A stretch of DNA of 64,000 nt from an uncultured bacterium. Its GTDB lineage: Bacteria; Desulfobacterota_D; UBA1144. Made by a program: the position numbers and the translations under genes. Below are positions 1-9,318 of this stretch, piece by piece. Below the pieces are notes generated by a model that saw only the letters and a list, made by a program, of their open reading frames with translations, was not told the origin of the DNA and searched no databases. The stretch covers positions 38,501 through 102,500 of the forward strand of contig CAJWZJ010000004.1 of NCBI GenBank assembly GCA_913050245.1, read 5' to 3'. The stretch's first letter is position 1. Each line of letters begins with the position of its first letter.

Positions 1-1009
1 ATTTCTTGTAAGAAAGTTTTGATTTATTTTCCCTTAATATTTTAAAAGTTTTATTTAAATCTTCCTTGGGAACAGTGAATGTTAAATCTGTTTCTCCTTC
101 GGTGCTTATGTTTTGAACTATCATGTCTACGATAATACCTGACTGACTAATAGGTTTAAAAATTTTGCTAGCTATACCAGGAGTATCCTTTATTCCAATT
201 ATAGAAATTTTAGCCTGCTTCAAATCATGAGTAATGCCAGATACTACTTTTTTATCTTTTATTGGAATTTTATCTTCTTTCATTACTAGTGTCCCCTTTC
301 TACTGTTATTAAATGTAGATTTAACATATATTTTTATGTTTAACTGATTTGCCATTTCAACAGCTTTAGACTGAAGAACTTTTGAGCCTAAGCTGGACAT
401 TTCAAGCATTTCTTGATATGAAATATGATTAATTTTTTTTGCTTTATTATAAAGTCGCGGATCCGCCGAGTATATTCCATCTACGTCATCTTTTAGTAGT
501 TCACATCTATCTGCTTTTAAAATACCGGCAATAGCCACAGCTGATAAATCAGAACCACCTCGCCCAAGGGTTGTTATATCATTATTAGAATTAATACCTT
601 GAAATCCTGGAACAACCACAACAAATTTCTTTTTCAAATATTTTTTTATTTCTTTTGTTCCAATAGAAACTATTGAGGCTTTGCTATGTATATTGTTTGT
701 CATTAGATTAATTTTTGATGCATCTAATGAAATCGCATTAACATTTATTTCATTAAGGGCCATAACTAACAAGCTGGATGAAATTTTTTCCCCTGTAGAT
801 ATTATCTGATCATATTCTCTCTCATTAGGCACATCAGAGACAGAGTTGATTAATTTAATCAACCTATCAGTTTCTCCAGCCATTGCAGATACAACTAAAA
901 CAATGCTAACTCCTGTTTTTTTTAATTTTTTTATATTTAGCGCAATTTTTTTTATTTTTTTTATATCGGAAACACTAGTTCCACCATATTTTTGAACAAC
1001 AATTTTCAT
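1..1009 (-). CDS. lysC: Aspartate kinase (3' end truncated by window edge)
   Basis: My reverse-strand translation begins MKIVVQKYGGTSVSDIKKIKKIA and contains GRGGSDLSAVAIAG and DGIYSADPR, typical of aspartokinase; not in the ORF track because it is open at the edge. Confidence 0.9.
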   Translation of the reverse strand, partial: MKIVVQKYGGTSVSDIKKIKKIALNIKKLKKTGVSIVLVVSAMAGETDRLIKLINSVSDVPNEREYDQIISTGEKISSSLLVMALNEINVNAISLDASKINLMTNNIHSKASIVSIGTKEIKKYLKKKFVVVVPGFQGINSNNDITTLGRGGSDLSAVAIAGILKADRCELLKDDVDGIYSADPRLYNKAKKINHISYQEMLEMSSLGSKVLQSKAVEMANQLNIKIYVKSTFNNSRKGTLVMKEDKIPIKDKKVVSGITHDLKQAKISIIGIKDTPGIASKIFKPISQSGIIVDMIVQNISTEGETDLTFTVPKEDLNKTFKILRENKSKLSYKK

Positions 1010-1013
1010 AATC

Positions 1014-1448
1014 TTAAACTTCTAATTTTATCTCTCTTTGATTAATATTATCCTCTATAAATTTAAAATAAATACTTAAAGTCCTGTCTTCAAATTTATT
1101 TAGCTCGCTAATAAATTTTTCAGGCCATTCTATAAAATTAATTGAATTGCTTTGATTTAAACATTCATAGAAACCTATAGTCTCAAGTTCAAATATATCT
1201 TTAACTCTATATAAATCAAAATGATTTACTTGAAAATTATTTTTTGAATAATATGTATTGAGTATTAGAAAGCTAGGGCTTGAAACTTGATTGACTATAT
1301 TAATACTTTGGCAATATTCTCTGACAAAAGTTGTTTTACCAGCACCTAAATCACCGAAGAGAAGAATTATATTTTTCTTCTTAGATATTTTTTTAACTTC
1401 TTCAGCAAGTTCTTTTAATTCTATTAAATCGAATATTTTATTCATCAA
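1014..1448 (-). CDS. tsaE: tRNA threonylcarbamoyladenosine biosynthesis ATPase TsaE
   Basis: P-loop LFGDLGAGKTTFVREY, SSPSFLILNTY, HFDLYR; next to nnr as in many bacteria. Confidence 0.92.
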   Translation of the reverse strand: MMNKIFDLIELKELAEEVKKISKKKNIILLFGDLGAGKTTFVREYCQSINIVNQVSSPSFLILNTYYSKNNFQVNHFDLYRVKDIFELETIGFYECLNQSNSINFIEWPEKFISELNKFEDRTLSIYFKFIEDNINQREIKLEV

Positions 1449-3036
1449 TAGTTATTCTTAACCTTTCATCAAAATGGTTTTTATTAGAAATTTCAAAGCT
1501 TTTTGGAATATTTTTTATTATATCTGTAGCAAGAATCCCTCTGCTATGACTTTTATTGAATATTATATCTCCAGCCTTACCATGAATATAAACACCAATT
1601 ATTGCAGAGTTTAATTCTGAATATCCTTGAGCTGCCAAGCTCCCAATAATACCTGAAAGTGAATCACCCATTCCTCCTGTTGCCATTCCCTCGTTCCCTG
1701 AGCTATTAATATAAACATTATCATTAATGTCTGACACAACAGTTCTAAAACCTTTTAGTACCGTAATTAGTTTTGATTTCTTTGAAAAAGATCTTGCACA
1801 ATTATTTCTATCAATTTGAATGTCTTTTGTTTTTAGGCCTAATATTCTTGCCATTTCTCCGGGATGAGGAGTGATAATTATCTTACGCTTATATTTTTTT
1901 AACTTAAAGATATCATCTCCCAGGCTATTTAATGCATCAGCATCAAGAATAAATTTACAATCAAAATTTTTAATTAAATCAAATATTAGTTTTCTAAATT
2001 TTACATAATTACCCATTCCTGGTCCTATTACAATTGAACTAGGATTCTTTGTAAGCTTTGATTCTAAGTTTTTTATAAAATTTCTTTGATCAAATGTTTT
2101 TTTATCTTCAGAGTTAGGCATCTCAATTATTATTGCCTCTGGTACGCTTTTACTTATAGTATGTCCAATACATTTAGGTACACAAATACTAACTAATCCA
2201 CATCCTGCCCTGTAAGCTGACAAACCAGAAATTGTAATTGCTCCTGGCATATTTTTAGAACCACCGATTATTAAAGTATGACCATGACTACCCTTATTTG
2301 ATGACTTATCTCTGGGTAATAGTTGATTTATAAAAAATTTTTCATTTACAAAATAATTCTTTGTTATTGTCAAATCTTTATTTGGAGTACCTAAATTTAC
2401 TAAGTGGATTTTTTTTGATTTCTTGTAACCAGGATCATTAATCAGACCCACCTTCAAAATATCAAAAGTAATTGTTAAATCAGATTTTATGGATATTCCA
2501 AAATCGGTTCCTGTATCTGCAGATAGACCTGACGGAATATCTAGTGCACAAACTTTATTTTTAGATTTATTAATCATATTTATAACTTTATATATATGAG
2601 AATCTTTTCTTATATCTCTATTTAAACCAATCCCAAATATACCATCTAAGATTAAGTCATACCCCTGAATTGATTTGGTCGATATCTTTTCTATAAAAGT
2701 AGATTTTAGTTTTTTTAATATATTTATGTTCTCATTTAATTCTTTAGACCTTTTTCTTTTTGATTTTATTAGATAAATATTTACTTCAATGTTACTTACT
2801 TTAAGGTATCGAGCAACTACAGCTGCATCGCCACCATTATTTCCAAGACCAATAACTACTAGTACTTTTTTTAAATTAAAATTTTTTTTAATTATTTCTG
2901 AGGATTTGTAACCAGCAATCTCCATTCTTAATAGTGGGCTAATATTATATTTTCTACTTATTCTAGAGTCTATATATTTAGCCTCAACAGAATTTGCAAT
3001 ATTCATAATCAAATCATAAACCATCAAAAAATGCAT
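1438..3036 (-). CDS. nnr: Bifunctional NAD(P)H-hydrate epimerase/dehydratase
   Basis: YjeF-N motif GLGNNGGDAAVVARYL and C-terminal dehydratase motifs GHTLIIGGSKNMPGA, NEGMATGGMGDSLSGIIG. Confidence 0.93.
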   Translation of the reverse strand: MHFLMVYDLIMNIANSVEAKYIDSRISRKYNISPLLRMEIAGYKSSEIIKKNFNLKKVLVVIGLGNNGGDAAVVARYLKVSNIEVNIYLIKSKRKRSKELNENINILKKLKSTFIEKISTKSIQGYDLILDGIFGIGLNRDIRKDSHIYKVINMINKSKNKVCALDIPSGLSADTGTDFGISIKSDLTITFDILKVGLINDPGYKKSKKIHLVNLGTPNKDLTITKNYFVNEKFFINQLLPRDKSSNKGSHGHTLIIGGSKNMPGAITISGLSAYRAGCGLVSICVPKCIGHTISKSVPEAIIIEMPNSEDKKTFDQRNFIKNLESKLTKNPSSIVIGPGMGNYVKFRKLIFDLIKNFDCKFILDADALNSLGDDIFKLKKYKRKIIITPHPGEMARILGLKTKDIQIDRNNCARSFSKKSKLITVLKGFRTVVSDINDNVYINSSGNEGMATGGMGDSLSGIIGSLAAQGYSELNSAIIGVYIHGKAGDIIFNKSHSRGILATDIIKNIPKSFEISNKNHFDERLRITIDE

Positions 3037-3146
3037 TCCAATAGAAAACTTAAATATTTAACTTAAAATTGCATTAAAATTTAATAATTATAGTTATTAG
3101 CAAATTTTTTTTAATATAGTAATATTCAATATATTAGAAGATTGAT

Positions 3147-4124
3147 ATGTTAGATAGAAATAAAAATTTCATTGAATCGTTGAGCTTTTCAGCATTAGGT
3201 CTTTCTAAATTTTTGAAAACTAAAATATCTAATGCTCCTAAGCTTATTAATTTGGAAGTTACAAAATTGTGTAATGCTAGGTGTGATTTTTGTGATTATT
3301 GGCAAACTAGAAGTGAGGAAAGATTAGATGACTATACAGATTTGATTAAGAAAATCGATCCACTTGTTGTAATGGTAACCGGTGGTGAACCAATGTTGCG
3401 AAAAGATATAGTTGAGATAATAAGACAAATAAAATCTGCTTCTTTTTTTACCTATACAGGGATAATAACAAAAGGTGATCTGCTCAATATTGATAAAGCC
3501 AATAAAATGTATGAAGCAGGAATTGATCAGATTGCAATTTCTCTCGATTTTCTTGGAGATAGACATTCCGAAAATAGAGGAGTTAAGGGGTTATGGGATC
3601 ATATATCAAAATTGATTCCTGAAATTTCATCAAAATTACACAAAACAATATCCATAAATACCATCATAATGGATGATAATTTAGATCAAATAGTAAATAT
3701 GGCTAAGCAAGCTAGAGAGTGGAATGCCAATATATCATTTAGTTCTTACTCTGTTATGAAATCAAATAATGATAGTCACTTTGTTAAGGATGAAATATTA
3801 AGAGTCAAAGAAGTAATTAATGAACTACTTTCTCTCAAAAAGCAATGGAAAGATACTATTGTATCAAGCGATTATTATTTAAAGCAGATTCCAATTTTCT
3901 TTGAAAATGGACATGGCCCTGAATGTAATGCTGGGCATTCTTTTGTTACAGTAACACCTGATGGATTTATAAAAAGATGTTCTGAAATGCCTGCTGTTTG
4001 TCATTATACCGATTTTAAACCAGGATTTTTTAATAAAACAGAATGCACCACTTGCTGGTTTGGATGTAGAGGAGAAACTCAAGCTCCAGTGATGGAGAAG
4101 GCCAAAGAAATTATTGGTCTATAG
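3147..4124 (+). CDS. Radical SAM protein with C-terminal Cys-rich (SPASM-like) region
   Basis: CNARCDFCDYW (CX3CX2C) cluster motif, MVTGGEPMLR, C-terminal CNAGHSF..CSEMPAVC..CTTCWFGCRGE. Confidence 0.85.
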   Translation: MLDRNKNFIESLSFSALGLSKFLKTKISNAPKLINLEVTKLCNARCDFCDYWQTRSEERLDDYTDLIKKIDPLVVMVTGGEPMLRKDIVEIIRQIKSASFFTYTGIITKGDLLNIDKANKMYEAGIDQIAISLDFLGDRHSENRGVKGLWDHISKLIPEISSKLHKTISINTIIMDDNLDQIVNMAKQAREWNANISFSSYSVMKSNNDSHFVKDEILRVKEVINELLSLKKQWKDTIVSSDYYLKQIPIFFENGHGPECNAGHSFVTVTPDGFIKRCSEMPAVCHYTDFKPGFFNKTECTTCWFGCRGETQAPVMEKAKEIIGL

Positions 4125-5463
4125 GTTCCCAAGTAGTTGAATCTTTATTATCAATTAGTATGAATCCAAGACTTTCAGCCTGGCTCCTTAATTCGTCAGC
4201 CAATTTCCAGTTTTTATCCTTCCTAGCATTATTTCTTTTTATAACTATTTCAGAAATCATTTCTTCGTTTATATTTTCTTTTTGATTTATAAAAATTTCG
4301 CGCCATCCTTTAATACCCATAACAAATTCAAATTCTTCAATCTCTTTTATATTTGATTGGTTAATTAAACCCTCATTGATATATTTAAAAAATATTCCAA
4401 AAGCTTTAGCAGTATTAAAGTCATCTAGCATGGCTTCTTTCCATAAATCTCTAAATCCCTTATCTCCAGAATTATTACCCTGGGTATTTATTTTTTTTAC
4501 TATTTTCCTAACACTTTTCTCTACCTCTAACAATTTTTCTTCTGATAAATCTACTGGAGTTCTATAATGATGAGAAAGAAAAAAAATTCTTATTAAATTA
4601 AAATTCCATTTATCTAATGCATCTCTAATGTTAATGATATTACCTATAGACTTAGACATTTTCTCTTGATTAATATTTATTAGGCCGTTGTGCAGCCAAT
4701 AATTTGCAAAGCAACCATCATTAATACTTTCTGATTGAGCTATTTCATTTTCATGATGAGGAAATATTAAGTCTCTTCCACCGCCATGAATATCGAAATT
4801 TTTTCCTAAGTGATTACAGCTCATAACCGAGCATTCTATATGCCACCCAGGCCTACCTTTTCCCCAAGGACTTTCCCACCCAGGTTCATCATCTTTTGCT
4901 TTTTTCCATAGAGCAAAATCTAAATCATTATTCTTATTAGGATTAAATTCAATTCTATGATTAGTTAGCATGGAATCAGTACTTTGATTTGATAATTTTC
5001 CGTAATCTTTAAATTTATCAATTTGAAAATATACATCTCCGTTAGATTCATAGGCAAACCCATTACTAATAATTCTGGATATTAAATCTATTATTCCATC
5101 TATATTGTCAGATACACAAGGTTGGAAATCAGGATCTATACATCCTAGATTTCTCATATCTTCAATATATTCTTGCTTAAATTTTTCAGAAATATCCTTT
5201 GAATCAACTCCAAGTTCACTGGCTTTATTTATGATTTTGTCATCTATATCAGTGAAATTTTTTACATAAGTAACCTCATATCCAACAATTCTTAAAAACC
5301 TGACAATGACATCAAATACGATTGCAGAACGAGCATGACCCATATGACTACTTGAATAAACTGTTGGTCCACATACGTAGATTCCGACCTTACCATCTTT
5401 TATTGGTTTAAATTCTTCTTTTTTATTAGACAAGGAATTGTATAGAATGAGATTTTTTTGCAT
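4111..5463 (-). CDS. cysS: Cysteinyl-tRNA synthetase
   Basis: YVCGPTVYSSSHMGHARSAIVFDV, GWHIECSVMS, KMSKSIGN. Confidence 0.97.
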   Translation of the reverse strand: MQKNLILYNSLSNKKEEFKPIKDGKVGIYVCGPTVYSSSHMGHARSAIVFDVIVRFLRIVGYEVTYVKNFTDIDDKIINKASELGVDSKDISEKFKQEYIEDMRNLGCIDPDFQPCVSDNIDGIIDLISRIISNGFAYESNGDVYFQIDKFKDYGKLSNQSTDSMLTNHRIEFNPNKNNDLDFALWKKAKDDEPGWESPWGKGRPGWHIECSVMSCNHLGKNFDIHGGGRDLIFPHHENEIAQSESINDGCFANYWLHNGLININQEKMSKSIGNIINIRDALDKWNFNLIRIFFLSHHYRTPVDLSEEKLLEVEKSVRKIVKKINTQGNNSGDKGFRDLWKEAMLDDFNTAKAFGIFFKYINEGLINQSNIKEIEEFEFVMGIKGWREIFINQKENINEEMISEIVIKRNNARKDKNWKLADELRSQAESLGFILIDNKDSTTWEPIDQ

Positions 5464-6267
5464 TTAAGAGAGCTCTTCTCCACCATCTATTCTTATTATA
5501 TTTCCAGTTATCCAATCAGCTCCGGGATGAGACAAGGCTATAATACTTCCAGAAACATCCTCAGGTAAAGTTAACCTATTACTTGGATTAGCTTTTAATG
5601 CACCATCAACAATTTCTTTATTCCCAGGAATTTTTTCTAGCGCAGGAGTTAAAGTCACACCAGCACATAATGAATTTGCGGTAATTCCATGTGGTGCCAG
5701 TTCAACAGCTAATTGTCTAATATGTGATTCGAGTGCTGATTTTGCAGCAGAAACTGGACCATAAGTAGGCCAAATTTTTCTACTTCCCGCACTAGACATT
5801 GCATATATTCTTGCATTTTTACTAAAAAGTTTTCTCGAACATACATCTTGGGTCCAATACACTAGTGAATTGGCCATTACATCTAATGTCATTTCCATAT
5901 TTTTTTGAGTAACATTTGCAGAATTATCCTCTGATACATAAGGTTTTAGTGATCCAAAAGCTAATGAATGTAAAAGTATTTTAATTTTCTTCTCATTATT
6001 TTTTAAAAATTCACTTACTTCATCAAGACATTCTCTTCTTTTTGTTTCATCAGCTGCATTTATATTATAAAATTTTGCTTTTGAACCATTTTTTTCAATT
6101 GTATTAATTATTTCCTCAACATTTTGCATAGTCCCCTTTCTGTCTAAATGAATTCCAATTATGTTAACACCATATTGAGATAATTTTTTTGAAACCTCAG
6201 CTCCAAATCCACTAGACGAACCCAAAATTAAAGCCCATTCATCTTTAAGCCAGTTTTTAATTTCCAT
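5464..6267 (-). CDS. Short-chain dehydrogenase/reductase, possibly an enoyl-ACP reductase (FabI/FabL-like)
   Basis: SDR nucleotide motif LGSSSGFGAEV, YGPVSAAKSALE active site, C-terminal GADWITGNIIRIDGGEEL. Confidence 0.75.
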   Translation of the reverse strand: MEIKNWLKDEWALILGSSSGFGAEVSKKLSQYGVNIIGIHLDRKGTMQNVEEIINTIEKNGSKAKFYNINAADETKRRECLDEVSEFLKNNEKKIKILLHSLAFGSLKPYVSEDNSANVTQKNMEMTLDVMANSLVYWTQDVCSRKLFSKNARIYAMSSAGSRKIWPTYGPVSAAKSALESHIRQLAVELAPHGITANSLCAGVTLTPALEKIPGNKEIVDGALKANPSNRLTLPEDVSGSIIALSHPGADWITGNIIRIDGGEELS

Positions 6268-6343
6268 ATTTACATCCTTTAGAAGTTTTTATAGACAGTT
6301 TACGCATTAAGGACTCATATTCAAGGTATTATAAGTAGTGTCT

Positions 6344-7582
6344 ATGAAAAAAATTATAGAAATTATAACCACAGGTGATGAGATTTTATCTGGTATTACT
6401 CAAGATAGTAATTTTTATTGGTTGTGCGAGAATATTTTTGCAAGGGGCCTCAAAATTGACTTTCACCAATGTATTGGTGATGATTTGGACAATCTTGTTA
6501 ATTCGCTTGATCTCGCATTATCAAGATCAAATATCATTATATTTACCGGTGGCTTGGGCCCAACTTCAGATGATTTAACTCGTGAAGCAGCCTCAAAATT
6601 TTTTGGAATGAGTCTGAAATACAATAAAAAAATAGAAAACAAGATTAAAGAAATTTTTAAAAGAAGAAAAAGAAAATATTCAAATACTAATAAAAAACAA
6701 TCTTATTTCCCTGAGGGATCAAAAATTATTTCAAACCCATTTGGAACAGCAGATGGTTTTTTAATAAAGAAAAATAAGGCAGCATTTTATTTCTATCCAG
6801 GCGTTCCGAAAGAATTAAAAGCAATGGTTGAAATTTCTCTATTTAAAGATATTGAAAAAATCATTCAATCCTCCAAGAACTTTATGAACTCTGAGATGCT
6901 AAAGATTTATGGATTACCAGAATCAGAAGTAGCTGATAAGATAAAAACAATTAAATCAAATAAAACTCAAATTGGATATAGACCTAATAATTTTGAAATT
7001 CACTTAAGATTAAATTCTTTTGGAAAAACAAAAAAAGATGCCACTCTTGAGTCAACAAGGATTAAAAAAAAGATTTATAAAAAATTAAATCAATATATTT
7101 TTTCAGATGATGATACAAATCTTCCTGAAGCTGTATTCCAAATTTTACTAAAAAAAAGAAAAAAAATATCATTTGCCGAATCATGTACTGGAGGAATGAT
7201 TTCTAATTCATTTACTGACATACCTGGCTCATCGAGGGTTTATGGAACTGGTGTTAATACCTATAGTAATGAATCTAAATCAAAAATTTTAAATGTTCCA
7301 AAAAACTTATTGTCTAAGTATGGTGCAGTTAGTCGTCAAGTCGTAAGATCAATGGTAATAAATTTAGTTAAAACATCTGGAAGTGACATTGGTGTTGCAA
7401 TTTCTGGGATAGCAGGACCTGGTGGAGGTTCTAAAGAAAAGCCAGTTGGTACAGTCTTTGCTGCATATTATATAGATGGATTAATTAAATCCAAGAAATA
7501 TTTTTTCACTGGAACAAGAAAAACTGTGAAGCTTAGGACAACTCTTGAGGTATTCGATTATCTAAGAAGAAACATCAAATAA
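6344..7582 (+). CDS. cinA: CinA family nicotinamide mononucleotide deamidase
   Basis: MoCF domain TGDEILSG, TGGLGPTSDDLTREA; PncC domain AESCTGGMISN, GIAGPGGGSKEKPVGTV. Start moved from track 6338 to the second Met (6344). Confidence 0.92.
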   Translation: MKKIIEIITTGDEILSGITQDSNFYWLCENIFARGLKIDFHQCIGDDLDNLVNSLDLALSRSNIIIFTGGLGPTSDDLTREAASKFFGMSLKYNKKIENKIKEIFKRRKRKYSNTNKKQSYFPEGSKIISNPFGTADGFLIKKNKAAFYFYPGVPKELKAMVEISLFKDIEKIIQSSKNFMNSEMLKIYGLPESEVADKIKTIKSNKTQIGYRPNNFEIHLRLNSFGKTKKDATLESTRIKKKIYKKLNQYIFSDDDTNLPEAVFQILLKKRKKISFAESCTGGMISNSFTDIPGSSRVYGTGVNTYSNESKSKILNVPKNLLSKYGAVSRQVVRSMVINLVKTSGSDIGVAISGIAGPGGGSKEKPVGTVFAAYYIDGLIKSKKYFFTGTRKTVKLRTTLEVFDYLRRNIK

Positions 7583-7637
7583 ATTATATGGAAACAATGT
7601 CTTAAATCCTGTATATTAGAAAAATAGGAGTAATAAG

Positions 7638-8660
7638 TTGCCAGATACCAAGAAAAATTCAGATAACGATGATTCTAAAGATAAGCTGAAAGCAATTGAA
7701 TCAACAATATCATCAATAGAAAAACAATTTGGTAAAGGCTCAATAATGAGACTTGATGGTGATAGTGTAAAAGATGTTGTATCTATTTCATCCGGATCAA
7801 TATGCATTGATAGTGCACTTGGTGTTGGTGGATTCCCTAGAGGAAGAATTATTGAAATCTATGGCCCTGAAGCTTCTGGCAAGACAACACTGGCTCTACA
7901 TGCAATAGCAGAAACCCAATCTAATGGTGGCGTCACAGCTTTTGTTGATGCTGAACATGCATTTGATCCTTCTTATGCGAAAGGTATCGGGATTAAAAAT
8001 GAAGAATTATTAATTTCTCAGCCAGATTATGGAGAACAAGCGCTAGAAATAGTTGATCAGCTTGTGAGAAGTTCGGCAGTTGACATGGTTGTTGTTGATT
8101 CAGTAGCAGCCTTAACTCCAAAGTCAGAACTTGATGGAGAGATGGGAGACACTCATGTAGGGCTTCAAGCTAGGCTCATGTCACAAGCATTAAGAAAAAT
8201 TACAGCTACTGTATCTAGGTCAAAGTGCACAGTAATTTTTATAAATCAATTAAGAATGAAAATCGGTGTTCCTTCATATATGAGTCCTGAAACAACAACT
8301 GGTGGAAATGCATTAAAATTTTATTCATCTGTAAGGTTGGATGTTAGAAGAATAGCGTCGATTAAAACTCCAGATAGTGTTGTTGGTAATAGAGTTAGAG
8401 TAAAAGTGGTTAAGAATAAAGTAGCTCCTCCTTTTAAAGAGGCTGAAGTTGATATTATTTTTGGAAAAGGGATATCTAAGCTTGGAGAATTAATTGATTT
8501 AGGTGTTGAATTTGGTTTTGTCGAAAAAGCCGGTGCATGGTTTTCTTACTCTGGAGAAAGAATAGGGCAAGGTCGAGATAACGCTCAAAAATTTTTAAAC
8601 GAAAATTCAGATATGAAAAAGAAACTAGAGAAAGAGATAAAATCCAAAATTCAACTATAA
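7638..8660 (+). CDS. recA: Recombinase RecA (TTG start)
   Basis: [48 protein letters not shown]. Confidence 0.98.
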   Translation: MPDTKKNSDNDDSKDKLKAIESTISSIEKQFGKGSIMRLDGDSVKDVVSISSGSICIDSALGVGGFPRGRIIEIYGPEASGKTTLALHAIAETQSNGGVTAFVDAEHAFDPSYAKGIGIKNEELLISQPDYGEQALEIVDQLVRSSAVDMVVVDSVAALTPKSELDGEMGDTHVGLQARLMSQALRKITATVSRSKCTVIFINQLRMKIGVPSYMSPETTTGGNALKFYSSVRLDVRRIASIKTPDSVVGNRVRVKVVKNKVAPPFKEAEVDIIFGKGISKLGELIDLGVEFGFVEKAGAWFSYSGERIGQGRDNAQKFLNENSDMKKKLEKEIKSKIQL

Positions 8661-8664
8661 CTAT

Positions 8665-9297
8665 ATGAACTCACTGTCCGTAAATACTTCTGCAAGATCA
8701 ACCAGTATATGTATAAATAGCAATAATAACTTACATAGTAAATTTTTAGATTCAAACAAACCTAATCATTGTGAGGTTTTAATACCAATGGTTAACGAAG
8801 CTTTATCCGAAACAGGTATAAGTTTAAAAAATTTAGATGAAATTAGAGTAAATACAGGGCCAGGAAATTTAGTTTCATTGAGGATTGGAATAACTTTTGT
8901 AAATGTTTTATCAAGAAATCTAAATATTCCTGTTTATGGAATACCTTCCTTTTATGCTCATATAAATAGAAAAAAAATTCAAAAATCTGCATATCTGATT
9001 GCAATAAATATTAGGAATGGCTTTTATTCTTATGCAAAAATTGATTCTTGTTCAATGCAAATTATTGATTTTAATTTAAGGGCAAGTAAGAACATATTGC
9101 ATTCCATATCCCTTAATGATTGTGTTTTATTGTCTGATTCACTTATTGATGATGTTTTAATAGATATGGGATTTAAAGAAAATATCATTTCTGCTGATGA
9201 TTTAGCAAGGGTAGATGTATATAATTTAACCAGTCTAGTTCAACAAGATTCCCCAATTAAACCAATTAACGAATATTCTTTTATAGTTAATAACTAA
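8665..9297 (+). CDS. tsaB: TsaB-like threonylcarbamoyladenosine accessory protein (divergent)
   Basis: NTSARSTSICI, NTGPGNLVSLRIGITF weakly matching TsaB LD(T)S and GPGSFTGLRIG. Confidence 0.7.
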   Translation: MNSLSVNTSARSTSICINSNNNLHSKFLDSNKPNHCEVLIPMVNEALSETGISLKNLDEIRVNTGPGNLVSLRIGITFVNVLSRNLNIPVYGIPSFYAHINRKKIQKSAYLIAINIRNGFYSYAKIDSCSMQIIDFNLRASKNILHSISLNDCVLLSDSLIDDVLIDMGFKENIISADDLARVDVYNLTSLVQQDSPIKPINEYSFIVNN

Positions 9298-9318
9298 ATT
9301 TGATATATAATAAATCGA

